DNA of 64,000 nt, taken from positions 62,001 to 126,000 of the forward strand of contig NZ_CAJYCN010000001.1 in NCBI RefSeq assembly GCF_913566895.1, in the 5' to 3' direction. Positions 1 to 8,484 of the stretch are shown one piece after another. How positions within the stretch are numbered: position 1 is the stretch's first letter; each line of letters begins with the position of its first letter. The DNA is from Listeria ilorinensis (lineage in GTDB: Bacteria; Bacillota; Bacilli; Lactobacillales; Listeriaceae). The notes beneath the pieces are model-generated. The model saw only the letters and a program-made list of their open reading frames with translations. It ran no database searches and was not told the origin of the DNA. The position numbers and the translations under genes were made by a program.

Positions 1-946
1 GAACATTGCTCGCCAGCCATTGCTGCGCAATAAAGCTTTCTTCCTGCCCCATGTAGCGGTCGTTTTTCTTTTTCAATTCACTGTAGACGGCAGCAGTCAC
101 TTTATTATGATCTGGAAATTCCTCGAAGCCACGCAAAATTTGCCCGATTGAGACGATCCCCTTTTTGACACCATCCTCAAGATCGGCGTTCAAATAAGCA
201 ATATCATCCGCCACTTCCAGTAGATAGGTCAACGGATGGCGATTACTACCGGACCCGGTCAGCTCGGTCACTTCCTCAAAGATCGCTTTATCTGCATAAA
301 AATAGCCCAATTTCTTACTTTTCACTTGTTTTTTGCTGATTTCAAGGGATGAGACCGGATATTTAATGACGCTATTCAGTGTGGCCGTTGTTAAGTTAAG
401 ACCGTATTCATCAAACAGATAATGCAGTTTGGAAACCACACGCAAAACTTGGGCATTCCCTTCAAAATGATAAAAATCTTCCTGCATCTGTTGACTTAAG
501 ATCGCGGTCAGTGGTTGATCCTGATAGCAGACCACCGGCAGATTTTCCTTGAACCACTCTCGGATCGACTCCTCGCCAAAATGGCCAAATGGCGGATTCC
601 CCATATCGTGCAGCAAGCCAGCACAGGCCAGGATCTCTGGAATATTGGCTTGATGGTCGGGCGTGAAGTCTGGATCAAGTTCATTTTCTAAAATATAGTG
701 CGCTGCCATATTGCCCATGGATTTAGCAATGGTTGCCACTTCGATCGAATGGGTCAGCCGCGTCCGTATAAAATCACTTTTTTCAAGTGGGAAAATTTGG
801 GTTTTATCTTGTAATCGTCTGAACGAGGCGCTCATGATGATCCGCTGATAGTCATTTTCAAAGGCTGTCCGAATATCCGAACTGCGATGCCGCGTTACTC
901 CCGATTCTTTCCTTCTTGTATCATTTAATAATTCGCTCCACTTCAT
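1..946 (-). CDS. dgt: dGTPase-like HD-domain triphosphohydrolase, C-terminus cut off by window edge
   Basis: About 315 residues are visible, translated from the minus strand with ATG at 946 and an AAGGAGG ribosome site just before it; the reading frame stays open to base 1, so the end of the protein lies outside the window. The N-terminus (KWSELLNDTRR), the segment SFRRLQDKTQIFPL, the early His in RLTHSIEVA and the metal site LLHDMGNPPFGHFGE are typical of deoxyguanosinetriphosphate triphosphohydrolases, which split dGTP (or other dNTPs) into deoxynucleoside and triphosphate using an HD metal centre. It follows the GNAT gene by 13 bases on the same strand, so the two are probably co-transcribed. 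Substrate preference among dNTPs cannot be read from sequence. Confidence 0.9.
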   Translation of the reverse strand, partial: MKWSELLNDTRRKESGVTRHRSSDIRTAFENDYQRIIMSASFRRLQDKTQIFPLEKSDFIRTRLTHSIEVATIAKSMGNMAAHYILENELDPDFTPDHQANIPEILACAGLLHDMGNPPFGHFGEESIREWFKENLPVVCYQDQPLTAILSQQMQEDFYHFEGNAQVLRVVSKLHYLFDEYGLNLTTATLNSVIKYPVSSLEISKKQVKSKKLGYFYADKAIFEEVTELTGSGSNRHPLTYLLEVADDIAYLNADLEDGVKKGIVSIGQILRGFEEFPDHNKVTAAVYSELKKKNDRYMGQEESFIAQQWLASNV

Positions 947-959
947 TTTAACGCCTCCT

Positions 960-1439
960 TTATTTTTCCGTGAGCTGTTTCATTTGCTGTGCTGATAGCC
1001 GATGTACGGTCCAGTCTTTCATTGGTTCCGCACCGATTTTCTCATAAAACTGCATACCTGATTTATTTTCATTCAAGCACCACCATTCAAAACGGCCGCA
1101 ATTTTGTTCAAGTGCCAGTTCAGCAAGGTGAGCAAAAAACTGGTGACCAAACCCCTTGCCGCGCATTTCAGGAATGATATAGAGGTCTTCCAAATATAAT
1201 CCCTTGCGTCCGATAAGTGTGGAGAAGTTATGGAAAAACAAGGCAAAACCAACTGTTTGTCCTTCAAAATCCCCTAAAACCACTTCCGCTGCTTTTTCTT
1301 CAAATAAAGATTGGCGTAATGTTTCGATCGTGGCTGTTATTTCTTTTTCAATCCCCTCATGCTCTGCAAGTTCATAGATAAAACGGAAAATCAGCGGGAC
1401 ATCTCCCGGATTCGCCTTTCTAAATGTGAGTGTTGTCAT
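960..1439 (-). CDS. GNAT family N-acetyltransferase
   Basis: 159 residues, ATG at 1439. The protein has the GNAT fold signature: an acetyl-CoA loop of the type R-G-K-G-F-G-H around residues 94-100 (MRGKGFGHQFF) and the C-terminal motif in which a Tyr follows QFYEKIGAE. The segment LYLEDLYIIPEMRG is characteristic of the diamine/spermine acetyltransferase-like branch, and the enzyme probably transfers acetyl from acetyl-CoA to a small amine. The substrate is not known. It has its own extended -10 promoter upstream and leads into the dGTPase gene 13 bases downstream. Confidence 0.85.
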   Translation of the reverse strand: MTTLTFRKANPGDVPLIFRFIYELAEHEGIEKEITATIETLRQSLFEEKAAEVVLGDFEGQTVGFALFFHNFSTLIGRKGLYLEDLYIIPEMRGKGFGHQFFAHLAELALEQNCGRFEWWCLNENKSGMQFYEKIGAEPMKDWTVHRLSAQQMKQLTEK

Positions 1440-1462
1440 TTTCTTCCCTCTCTTCTCTGCTG

Positions 1463-1491
1463 ATTATAGCAGAAACGACCCGTGGGTTCAC
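1463..1491 (-). promoter_or_regulatory. Probable promoter of the GNAT-dgt pair
   Basis: On the minus strand TATAAT occupies 1468-1463 and is preceded by TGC, giving an extended -10 (TGCTATAAT). The -35 at 1491-1486 (GTGAAC) is weak. It lies 24 bases before the GNAT start. Confidence 0.5.
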
Positions 1492-1509
1492 TGAAAATCC
1501 CACAAAAAT

Positions 1510-1547
1510 ACTAGAAATCCTTCATAGTGCTTGACCAGATTTCTAGT
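1510..1547. repeat. 10-bp perfect inverted repeat between divergent GNAT genes
   Basis: ACTAGAAATC at 1510-1519 is repeated as its reverse complement at 1538-1547, with an 18-base loop. Short T runs follow on both strands. It sits between two divergently transcribed genes, so it would not end either of them; it may be an operator, or a terminator left from an earlier gene arrangement. Confidence 0.4.
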
Positions 1548-1619
1548 TTTCATGCAGAAAAATAGTTAAGCGGTTTCTATTGCGAAGATCGCCTTAGCTA
1601 AAATACTGATTGAATATGA

Positions 1620-1648
1620 TTGGAGGTCTAGATGCTTATTGCTATAAT
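1620..1648 (+). promoter_or_regulatory. Probable promoter of the second GNAT gene
   Basis: TATAAT at 1643-1648 with TGC before it (extended -10), and a weak TTGGAG at 1620-1625, spacing 17. The ribosome site AGGAGG at 1672-1677 follows, seven bases before the TTG start. Confidence 0.5.
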
Positions 1649-1684
1649 TATGAAATAGAATAACAATTTACAGGAGGTGCGCCC

Positions 1685-2302
1685 TTGGAAATCCAAATTA
1701 AGAAGCTGCGAAAAAAAGATACACATCAAGCCATACAATTTGCTATCATTGGGATGCATTTTGACTGGTATTTGGAAAATAAATTTCTGCTAAACTTGTA
1801 TGGAAGGTACTTTTGGTATTTGGAGTTGACTCGTGCTACGCAAGTGATTGCTGCATATGCAGAAGATGAGTTGCTTGGTATTCTTTTGGCTGACATGCGA
1901 GATGAGAAGAAAAAATCCCCCTCTTTTTGGCAAACACTATATGTGAAAATAGTCGAGTTTTTCCAGCGTCTGTTTTATAAAGAGAGTGTAGGCATCTATG
2001 ATGAAACGAACAAAATGATGTTCCAACAGTATTCCAAAGAAAATACCGCAGACGGTGAAATTATCTTTTTAGCAGCCAATCCTAAAAGTAAAATGAAAGG
2101 AATCGGAAGTAAACTATTAAGTGAATTAGAGGCACGGAACAGTGAAAAAAAAGTCTTTCTTTATACAGACAATGCTTGTTCCTATCAATTTTATGAACAC
2201 CGTGGCTTTGAGCGCGCCTGTGAGGAAAAAATCGTTTTAGATCTAGGGAATAAAAAAGTTCCTCTGACCTGTCTGCTTTATAGTAAAGTTTTGGGATCAT
2301 AA
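1685..2302 (+). CDS. GNAT family N-acetyltransferase, second paralogue
   Basis: 205 residues starting at TTG (1685), chosen because AGGAGG lies seven bases upstream. The acetyl-CoA binding loop is in the C-terminal half (KSKMKGIGSKLLSELE, about residues 137-152) and is followed by YTDNACSYQFYEHRGF, the usual strand-helix end of GNAT enzymes. The N-terminal half is unusually rich in aromatic and basic residues (GRYFWYLELTRA) and has a variable insert around residues 75-110. The gene stands alone, with its own promoter and a shared terminator. The substrate is unknown. Confidence 0.75.
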   Translation: MEIQIKKLRKKDTHQAIQFAIIGMHFDWYLENKFLLNLYGRYFWYLELTRATQVIAAYAEDELLGILLADMRDEKKKSPSFWQTLYVKIVEFFQRLFYKESVGIYDETNKMMFQQYSKENTADGEIIFLAANPKSKMKGIGSKLLSELEARNSEKKVFLYTDNACSYQFYEHRGFERACEEKIVLDLGNKKVPLTCLLYSKVLGS

Positions 2303-2350
2303 ATAAACAAAGACGTGGCTTGCCAAACATCGCCACGTCTTCGTTTATTT
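2301..2350. terminator. Bidirectional terminator between GNAT (+) and rpe (-)
   Basis: A long, nearly perfect hairpin: AAATAAAC-AAGACGTGGC pairs with GCCACGTCTT-CGTTTATTT around a loop of about 12 bases. A-rich and T-rich flanks let it work in both directions, serving the two convergent transcription units. Confidence 0.85.
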
Positions 2351-2359
2351 AAATGTATC

Positions 2360-3004
2360 TTATTTTTTTAGTAATTCTACGCAACCAGCTTTATCTGCTT
2401 GTCCAAAAAAGTAGGAGCCTGCTACAAGTACATCTACTCCACTATCCTTGCATAGGTCTGCTGTTTCCTGATTGATACCACCGTCAACTTCAATCAGATA
2501 TTCCAGATCATGCTGTTTGCGAAATTGGTCCAGATATTGGATATTTTGCAAAGTGGATGGAATAAAGGATTGACCGCCAAAGCCTGGATTGACTGTCATC
2601 TGAAGAACTAAATCGACTTCAGGTAAAATTGGATCTAGAACGCTGGCAGGTGTACCGGGATTCAGCACAACACCCGCCTGACAGCCGACCGCTTTAATCT
2701 GCTGGATTGTATTATGGATGTGCGGGCAAGCCTCGATATGGACAGAGATGATTTTGGCACCTGCTTTGGCAAAATGTTCGATATAATTTTCTGGCTGACT
2801 GAGCATAAGATGGACATCTAGTGGAATATGAGTGGCTTTCGCGATTTGAGCGACCATACCGATTCCGAAAGTTAAGTTAGGGACAAAATGGCCGTCCATG
2901 ACATCAATATGCAGATAATCCACGCCTGCTTGTTCGGCATCTGCAATTTCTTGCCCAAGTCGCAGATAGTCGGCTGCTAAAATGGAAGGTGCTACTAGAG
3001 TCAT
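2360..3004 (-). CDS. rpe: Ribulose-phosphate 3-epimerase
   Basis: 214 residues, full length for the family. It interconverts ribulose-5-phosphate and xylulose-5-phosphate in the pentose phosphate pathway. Visible motifs are [12 protein letters not shown] at the N-terminus, the metal site [35 protein letters not shown], and EVDGGI with the catalytic Asp. The start overlaps the transketolase stop by four bases (ATGA), indicating translational coupling. It is the last gene of the pentitol operon and ends at a strong bidirectional terminator. A more divergent paralogue lies on the other side of transketolase. Confidence 0.95.
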   Translation of the reverse strand: MTLVAPSILAADYLRLGQEIADAEQAGVDYLHIDVMDGHFVPNLTFGIGMVAQIAKATHIPLDVHLMLSQPENYIEHFAKAGAKIISVHIEACPHIHNTIQQIKAVGCQAGVVLNPGTPASVLDPILPEVDLVLQMTVNPGFGGQSFIPSTLQNIQYLDQFRKQHDLEYLIEVDGGINQETADLCKDSGVDVLVAGSYFFGQADKAGCVELLKK

Positions 3005-5016
3005 ACTTCTGCACCTTCTTTTGCGACCAGTGCTTCTACTTTTGCTGCAATGTTTTCTGGCGTGAAGCCCAGTGCCTTGAACAGGACTGCTGCTGGAGCC
3101 GATGCGCCAAACTGGTCGATCGTATGGGTGTCGCCACGGTCACCGATAATTTCGCGCCAGCCGTATGGACTGCCTGCTTCGATAGCAAACCGAGCTTGGA
3201 CAGCTTTTGGCAAGATAGCTTCCTGGTAGCTTGGATCGGTTTTCTTGAAGCGCTCGACAGATGGCATACTGATGACAGAAACATCGATATTTTTTTCAAC
3301 AAGGAGTGCTTTTGCCTCAATAGCTAGAGAAACCTCCGAGCCCGTCGCGATCAGCAGTGCATCTGGTTGATCTTTTTCTGATCCGGCTACGATATAAGCA
3401 CCGTTTTCCACGCCTCGATCTGCTTGGGCCGCCTGAATTGGCAGAACTGGTAAATCTTGGCGAGATAATACGAGGGCAATTGGACCCGATTGGTTGCTGA
3501 TTGCTACTTTCCATGCTGCACGGGTTTCTTTGGCATCAGCTGGCCGAATCACAGTCAATCCTGGCATTGCCCGAAGTGAAGCGAGTTGCTCGATTGGTTC
3601 ATGTGTTGGACCATCTTCGCCGACTGCTATGCTGTCATGTGTGAAAACATAGGTAACGGGTAGTTTCATTAGGGCTGCCATGCGAATTGCTGGACGCAGA
3701 TAGTCTGAAAAGACAAAGAAGGTTGCGCCAAATACTCGTAAACCGCCGTGCAGTGCCATCCCATTCAACATCGCACCCATGGCGAATTCGCGCACCCCGA
3801 ACCAAATATTGCGACCTGATGGGTCATTTTTTGTATAGGCTGGGCTGTCTGTGATGAATGTTTTGTTAGAACCGCCAAGATCTGCAGAACCGCCGAATAG
3901 TTCGGGAACACGGGCTGCGAGGGCATTGATCATTTTTCCAGAAGCTGCACGAGTTGCCATTTTATCACCTGTTTGGAATTCCGGTAGAGCTTCATCCCAA
4001 TTTTCAGGGAGTCCGTGTGTAAGCACCCGCTCAAATTGAGCAGCTAGTTCTGGATACTCCTTTTGATAATTCTTGAAAAGATTGTACCAAGTTTCTTCGA
4101 GTTTGGCTCCGCGTGCTGGGTAATTTTTCAAATAACTGGTCACTTCTTCGGGAACAGTGAATGGTTCTTCTTGCCAGTGATAATTCGCCTTGACAAGGGC
4201 CACTTCTTGTTCGCCAAGCGGAGCACCATGTGAGGCTGACTTTCCGCCTTTATTTGGTGAGCCGTATCCAATTGTCGTTTTTACTTCAATAAGGGTTGGG
4301 CGGTCGGTTTGCTTTTTGGCAGCGACGATTTTCTCCTGAAGAGCAGCGAGATTGTTACCGTCTTCTACGCGTAACACTTCCCATCCATATGCTTCAAAAC
4401 GTGCCGCAGCATTTTCACTAAACGAGGCACTTAGTTCACCATCAAGCGAGATATCATTTGAATCGTATAAAACAATTAGTTTTCCAAGTCCAAGATGGCC
4501 TGCAAGTGATGCAGCTTCAGAGGCTACACCTTCCATCAAGTCGCCATCTCCACAGATTGCATACGTATAGTGATCGACTAGTGGGTATTGCGGTTTGTTG
4601 TATTCAGCCGCTAAATGTGATTCGGCAAGTGCCATTCCTGCAGCCATGGCAATCCCTTGGCCGAGTGGACCACTTGTCGCATCCACGCCAGCCGTATAAC
4701 CAAACTCTGGATGTCCAGGTGTCCGACTTCCAAACTGACGGAATTGTTTCAGATCTTCTAGCGTCACATCAAAGCCAAACAGGTGCAGCAAGCTATAAAG
4801 CAATGCCGACCCGTGCCCTGCCGATAGAACGAAGCGATCCCGATTAAACCAGTCTGGGTTGCCCGGGTTGAAGTTCAGGTGTTTGGCAAACAGCATATAA
4901 GCCATCGGAGCTGCTCCCATCGGCATGCCGGGATGTCCGGAGTTTGCTTTTTCGATCATATCGATTGACAATGTGCGCAGTGTATCAATTGTCTGCTGAT
5001 CTAATGTCTTTTTCAA
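3001..5016 (-). CDS. tkt: Transketolase
   Basis: 671 residues from a TTG start at 5016, preferred because AAGGAG lies about ten bases upstream and this gives the usual transketolase N-terminus ([20 protein letters not shown]). A longer frame reaching 5124 would overlap the upstream gene and has no ribosome site. The enzyme moves two-carbon units between pentose and other sugar phosphates with thiamine diphosphate. ThDP-binding motif: [20 protein letters not shown]. The pyrimidine-domain segment [17 protein letters not shown] is also present. In this operon it draws xylulose-5-phosphate made from pentitols into glycolysis. Confidence 0.95.
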   Translation of the reverse strand: MKKTLDQQTIDTLRTLSIDMIEKANSGHPGMPMGAAPMAYMLFAKHLNFNPGNPDWFNRDRFVLSAGHGSALLYSLLHLFGFDVTLEDLKQFRQFGSRTPGHPEFGYTAGVDATSGPLGQGIAMAAGMALAESHLAAEYNKPQYPLVDHYTYAICGDGDLMEGVASEAASLAGHLGLGKLIVLYDSNDISLDGELSASFSENAAARFEAYGWEVLRVEDGNNLAALQEKIVAAKKQTDRPTLIEVKTTIGYGSPNKGGKSASHGAPLGEQEVALVKANYHWQEEPFTVPEEVTSYLKNYPARGAKLEETWYNLFKNYQKEYPELAAQFERVLTHGLPENWDEALPEFQTGDKMATRAASGKMINALAARVPELFGGSADLGGSNKTFITDSPAYTKNDPSGRNIWFGVREFAMGAMLNGMALHGGLRVFGATFFVFSDYLRPAIRMAALMKLPVTYVFTHDSIAVGEDGPTHEPIEQLASLRAMPGLTVIRPADAKETRAAWKVAISNQSGPIALVLSRQDLPVLPIQAAQADRGVENGAYIVAGSEKDQPDALLIATGSEVSLAIEAKALLVEKNIDVSVISMPSVERFKKTDPSYQEAILPKAVQARFAIEAGSPYGWREIIGDRGDTHTIDQFGASAPAAVLFKALGFTPENIAAKVEALVAKEGAEV

Positions 5017-5035
5017 TTGTGTTCTCTCCTTTTCA

Positions 5036-5701
5036 TTACTCGATTTCCGACCAGATTTTAACAGCGCGTTCGGCATAACTGGATGTATCTTTTTTGTGAA
5101 ACAAGGCGGATGTGCCAAGTACAAAAATATCTGGAAGATCGTCTTTCATCAGTCCGATCGTCTCTGCTCCGATATTGCCGTCCACTTCAATAAGTGGTCC
5201 ATATGGATTGTCCGCCAATTTTTCTTTTAATTGCTTTATTTTTTTAAGGACGGGTTGTTGGAATTTTTGTCCGGCAAATCCTGGATTTACTGTCATCATT
5301 AGCACCATGCTGACATGATCCAAATAGGGATAAATTTCTTCCACAGGGGTCTCTGGATTAAGCGCGATAGATGGTTTGATGTTATAACTTTTGATTTTCC
5401 GAATAACTTCCATCGCATTATCTGCCGCCTCTACGTGAAAGGATATATATTCCGGACGAGCTACTTGAAACATTTCTACATATTTAAGGGGCGTAATCGT
5501 TGCCAGATGGATATCTAGCGGAATGGTCGTTTCATCTCTCAGCGCTGCCAAATATTCCGGTCCCAAAGCTAAATTATTCACATAAACGCCGTCCATCACA
5601 TCACAGTGCAAAAGTTCGATACCTGCCTGCTCAAGTCTCCGTAGTTCGTCTGCCAAATGGAACTGATCGGCGCACATGATTGATGCTGCTATTTGTCGCA
5701 A
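5036..5701 (-). CDS. Ribulose-phosphate 3-epimerase family protein (divergent paralogue)
   Basis: 221 residues from TTG at 5701, with GAGGTGGG seven bases before it; the alternative start at 5764 would overlap rpiB by 53 bases. The metal and catalytic residues of the epimerase barrel are kept: [27 protein letters not shown] and EVDGNIG (Asp retained, the second Gly of the usual DGGI replaced by Asn). It clearly belongs to the Rpe/AlsE superfamily but differs from the rpe at 2360, so it may act on another ketose phosphate such as allulose-6-phosphate, or be a pathway-dedicated Rpe. It corresponds in position to lmo2661-type genes. Confidence 0.8.
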   Translation of the reverse strand: MRQIAASIMCADQFHLADELRRLEQAGIELLHCDVMDGVYVNNLALGPEYLAALRDETTIPLDIHLATITPLKYVEMFQVARPEYISFHVEAADNAMEVIRKIKSYNIKPSIALNPETPVEEIYPYLDHVSMVLMMTVNPGFAGQKFQQPVLKKIKQLKEKLADNPYGPLIEVDGNIGAETIGLMKDDLPDIFVLGTSALFHKKDTSSYAERAVKIWSEIE

Positions 5702-5711
5702 ATTTCCCACC

Positions 5712-6152
5712 TCATTTTTGTTCGAGTTTTTCGAGCAGATCAAGTCGGCGTTTATGGCGCCCACCTAAAAATTCTGCCTCAAGCCATGTATCGACGATTC
5801 GAAGTGCCAAGCCTTCACCGATCACCCGTTCACCAAGACAAAGAACATTGCTATTATTATGTTCACGTGTTGCCTGAGCGGAAAAGCAGTCTGAGACAAC
5901 TGCTGCCCGAATGCCGGGAATTTTATTAGCAGCAATCGACATGCCGATCCCAGTTCCGCAGCACAAAATCCCCAGATCCGCTTCTCCGCGAATGACGCGT
6001 TCGGATACCTCTTCTGCGTAAGACGGGAAGTCCACACTTTCATCACTGTATGTGCCGATGTCTGTCATGGTGATTCCTTTTTCTTCTAAATGGCGGACGA
6101 TTGCATCTTTTAATTTTCTGCCGCCATGGTCTGCACCTATTGTAATTTTCAT
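5712..6152 (-). CDS. rpiB: Ribose-5-phosphate isomerase B family protein
   Basis: 146 residues, normal length for RpiB/LacAB isomerases. Motifs: IGADHGGRKLKDAI at the N-terminus, the active-site Cys in LGILCCGTGIGMSIAANK, and the phosphate-binding TREHNNSNVLCLGERV. It interconverts ribose-5-phosphate and ribulose-5-phosphate (or a related aldose/ketose pair) and supplies the non-oxidative pentose phosphate branch. It stops ten bases before the downstream epimerase start. Upstream it is separated from the dehydrogenase by a structured 212-base stretch that holds a candidate small gene. A second RpiB is at 40739. Confidence 0.9.
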   Translation of the reverse strand: MKITIGADHGGRKLKDAIVRHLEEKGITMTDIGTYSDESVDFPSYAEEVSERVIRGEADLGILCCGTGIGMSIAANKIPGIRAAVVSDCFSAQATREHNNSNVLCLGERVIGEGLALRIVDTWLEAEFLGGRHKRRLDLLEKLEQK

Positions 6153-6214
6153 TTATTTTCACCTTCGTTAGTCATTGTTTTGTTCATTCGGAAATAGTGC
6201 TATAATAGCTAGGA

Positions 6215-6254
6215 GTTAAGGAAAAGAGGGCTATTATGAGCCCCCTTCCTTAAC
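6215..6254 (-). other. Intra-operon hairpin upstream of rpiB
   Basis: GTTAAGGAA...GAGGGCT pairs with AGCCCCCTTCCTTAAC, an imperfect stem of 16-18 base pairs. No T run follows it on the minus strand, so it is more likely an mRNA processing or stability element than a terminator. It overlaps the 3' end of the small frame at 6234-6344 and could set expression of the sugar isomerases apart from the dehydrogenase genes. Confidence 0.55.
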
Positions 6255-6344
6255 TTCAATGGAAAGGGTGACTTCTATCATGTCCGCAGCCGGCCAGCTT
6301 GGATTATTGATATGGAGTGATCCTTTTTTTGTTGGATTTTCCAT
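6234..6344 (-). CDS. Candidate 36-residue protein in the pentitol operon
   Basis: ATG at 6344, TAA at 6236-6234, followed at once by TAG. The ribosome site AAAGGGTGA sits about six bases upstream and the start is 20 bases after the stop of the preceding dehydrogenase gene. The peptide is hydrophilic at both ends with a central PSWPAADMIEVTLSIEVKE. I do not recognise a family. An 11-base segment inside the gene (GTCACCCTTTC on the mRNA, 6272-6262) is complementary to its own ribosome site (6359-6349), so translation could be self-masked. It may instead be a non-coding structured leader. Confidence 0.4.
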   Translation of the reverse strand: MENPTKKGSLHINNPSWPAADMIEVTLSIEVKEGGS

Positions 6345-6364
6345 TTTCGTCACCCTTTCATTCT

Positions 6365-7396
6365 TTATGATTTTACTAATACTTTGATTTCATTTCCTGC
6401 CATCACAGCTTCAAATGCTTCGCGCCAGTGGTCAAGGTCATAGCGTTTTGTGATCATTCTATCGGCATCAATTTTGCCTTTTGCCAAGAGATCCAGTGCA
6501 ATGATCCATGAGCTTGGTTTTTGTGAGCGGCTTCCGATATATTCAATTTCACGCTGAATGATAGCTTCTTCATCAATCGCATTTTTCTTTTCGGCAAAAA
6601 GTCCGACTTGCACAAATGCGCCTTTTTTCTTCGTGAGCGGTAAGCCCTGATTGACTGCTGGAACAGCCCCTGAGCAATCAAATACTCTACTAGCACCATA
6701 ACCATCTGTCATGCCAAGAACAATTTCATCAAGATCTTCTGTCAACGTGTCGACGATTCTGTGCACTCCAAGCTCTTTTGCGAGTTCCAGACGTGCCTTA
6801 TCTTTGGTAATTCCTGCCATGATCACCGTTGCATCTTGCGCCAGAACCACCTGTGCAAGTAGTAGTCCGATCGGCCCTGGTCCAAAGATTAGTACGGTAT
6901 CTTCTTTGGTAATAGTCGTTTTTTCGAGTGCCGCATGTACACAGCAGGCTAGCGGTTCTGTCAGCGCGGCAGCTTCAAAGCTGATTTTTGGATCAAGTAC
7001 GTGACAGCTTTCTTCGCGAGATAAAACAAATTCTGCAAAGCTTCCATCTGCCTGTGTCCCAATACCTCGACGATTGCTGCATAGGTTATAGTCTTTTTCT
7101 TGGCAATAGATACATTCACCACACGTTTCAAAGGTCGTTTCACTTGTGACGCGATCACCTACTTCAATATGTTTGACATCTGGCCCGATGGCTACAACTT
7201 CGCCGGAGAATTCATGGCCAAGTGTAACGGGTGTTGTTGGATTTTTATACTCTCCTTTGAAAGTATGGATGTCTGATCCGCAGATTCCTGTGAAAGCGAC
7301 TTTGATTTTAACGCGATCTCCATATACTTCTGGTTCGGGTACATCTTGAAGTTCCATTTGATCATAGCCGGGATTTAGTTTTCTGACTGCTTTCAT
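6365..7396 (-). CDS. Zinc-dependent sugar-phosphate / polyol dehydrogenase (MDR family)
   Basis: 343 residues. It has the medium-chain dehydrogenase layout: catalytic zinc ligands in CGSDIH and GHEFSG, a structural zinc loop CGECIYCQEKDYNLC, then a Rossmann domain beginning LIFGPGPIGLLLAQ. By position it matches lmo2663-type genes. In L. monocytogenes this operon was shown to serve D-arabitol and D-xylitol, with two dehydrogenases oxidising the pentitol phosphates to xylulose-5-phosphate; which dehydrogenase takes which pentitol phosphate is not visible here. Three bases separate it from the upstream dehydrogenase gene. Confidence 0.85.
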   Translation of the reverse strand: MKAVRKLNPGYDQMELQDVPEPEVYGDRVKIKVAFTGICGSDIHTFKGEYKNPTTPVTLGHEFSGEVVAIGPDVKHIEVGDRVTSETTFETCGECIYCQEKDYNLCSNRRGIGTQADGSFAEFVLSREESCHVLDPKISFEAAALTEPLACCVHAALEKTTITKEDTVLIFGPGPIGLLLAQVVLAQDATVIMAGITKDKARLELAKELGVHRIVDTLTEDLDEIVLGMTDGYGASRVFDCSGAVPAVNQGLPLTKKKGAFVQVGLFAEKKNAIDEEAIIQREIEYIGSRSQKPSSWIIALDLLAKGKIDADRMITKRYDLDHWREAFEAVMAGNEIKVLVKS

Positions 7397-7399
7397 TGT

Positions 7400-8452
7400 T
7401 TATTCATCACCCTTCTGCGGTAAAATCATTACTTTGTTGTAATCTTCCTGCCGCGATAAAATCATCTTAAAGGCGTCGGCGGTTTCTTCTACTGGATAGC
7501 GGTGAGAGATCAATGGTTTCAGTTTGATCCGCCCTTGCTTGACAAACTCAATCGATGTCCGCCATTCTTCCCCGGGAAATGGTGCAGAATAAGAGTTCCA
7601 GAATCCTTTGAGTGTCAGCTCACGGCGAAAAATATTTTCAAATGCTTCTTCATGTAAAAGAACATCTGCATATGCAATTCCGAGGTAACCAACTTTTCCT
7701 TGTTTGCGGGTCACGAGCAAGCACTGCTCCTGTGTGATTTTGGAACCGGCACATTCAAGAGCGATATCAGCGCCTAAACCATTCGTGATTTCAAAAACAC
7801 GAGCTCGCAAGTCTTCATTCTTCGGATTGATCGTATAGCGGCAGCCGAATGCTTTTGCTTCTTCCAGCTTTTTATCGCTGATGTCAACGGCGATGATATC
7901 TTTGACGCCGGCCAGTTGCAAGCATTGAACGGTCAGAATCCCAATCGTCCCGATGCCAAACACAACAACTGTATCCCCTAAGCGCGGCTTGATGCCAAGT
8001 ACGCCATGCATAGAAACGGCTAACGGCTCGATCATTGCACCTTCTTCAAAATCCAGATCGCCGATTGGAATAACATTGGTTGCTTTCATGACGACATTTT
8101 CAGCAAATCCACCATGAAAATGGGAACCAACCATCCGGTAATGATCGCACAGACTAAACTGACCGGACTTGCAGTAATGGCATTCACCGCATGGTTCCAG
8201 CGGGATACCTGCTACGCGATCCCCAAGTTTGACATCTGTGACATTTTCCCCAACTTCTGTAATGACACCGGCAAATTCATGGCCCATTACAGCAGGAAGC
8301 GGATATTTCCAGCGAGTCTGCATTTTATGGATATCTGAACCGCAAATTCCTGCTGCCATTACTTTGACGCGAACGGAATCTGGCCCGCAGACTGCTTCTT
8401 CAATTTGTTCTGACTTTATAACATTATTTTCATAGAGCACAGCTGCTCTCAT
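7400..8452 (-). CDS. Zinc-dependent sugar-phosphate / polyol dehydrogenase (MDR family)
   Basis: 350 residues; a diverged second copy of the same fold as its neighbour. Zinc ligands: CGSDIH, GHEFAG and the structural loop CGECHYCKSGQFSLC. The Rossmann motif is VVFGIGTIGILTVQC. The closest named groups are galactitol-1-phosphate and sorbitol dehydrogenases. It matches lmo2664-type genes and lies between the EIIC gene and the other dehydrogenase, so its substrate is very probably a pentitol phosphate delivered by the PTS encoded upstream. Confidence 0.85.
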   Translation of the reverse strand: MRAAVLYENNVIKSEQIEEAVCGPDSVRVKVMAAGICGSDIHKMQTRWKYPLPAVMGHEFAGVITEVGENVTDVKLGDRVAGIPLEPCGECHYCKSGQFSLCDHYRMVGSHFHGGFAENVVMKATNVIPIGDLDFEEGAMIEPLAVSMHGVLGIKPRLGDTVVVFGIGTIGILTVQCLQLAGVKDIIAVDISDKKLEEAKAFGCRYTINPKNEDLRARVFEITNGLGADIALECAGSKITQEQCLLVTRKQGKVGYLGIAYADVLLHEEAFENIFRRELTLKGFWNSYSAPFPGEEWRTSIEFVKQGRIKLKPLISHRYPVEETADAFKMILSRQEDYNKVMILPQKGDE

Positions 8453-8484
8453 TGAAATTCACCTCGGTTAATAATTGACTTCGA

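Noticed and set aside
4458-4847. Long plus-strand frame inside transketolase
   Set aside because: Antisense shadow of a well-identified gene; no start signals.
5017-5124. Extended N-terminus of transketolase
   Set aside because: It would overlap the upstream epimerase and lacks a ribosome site; TTG at 5016 has AAGGAG and a normal transketolase N-terminus.
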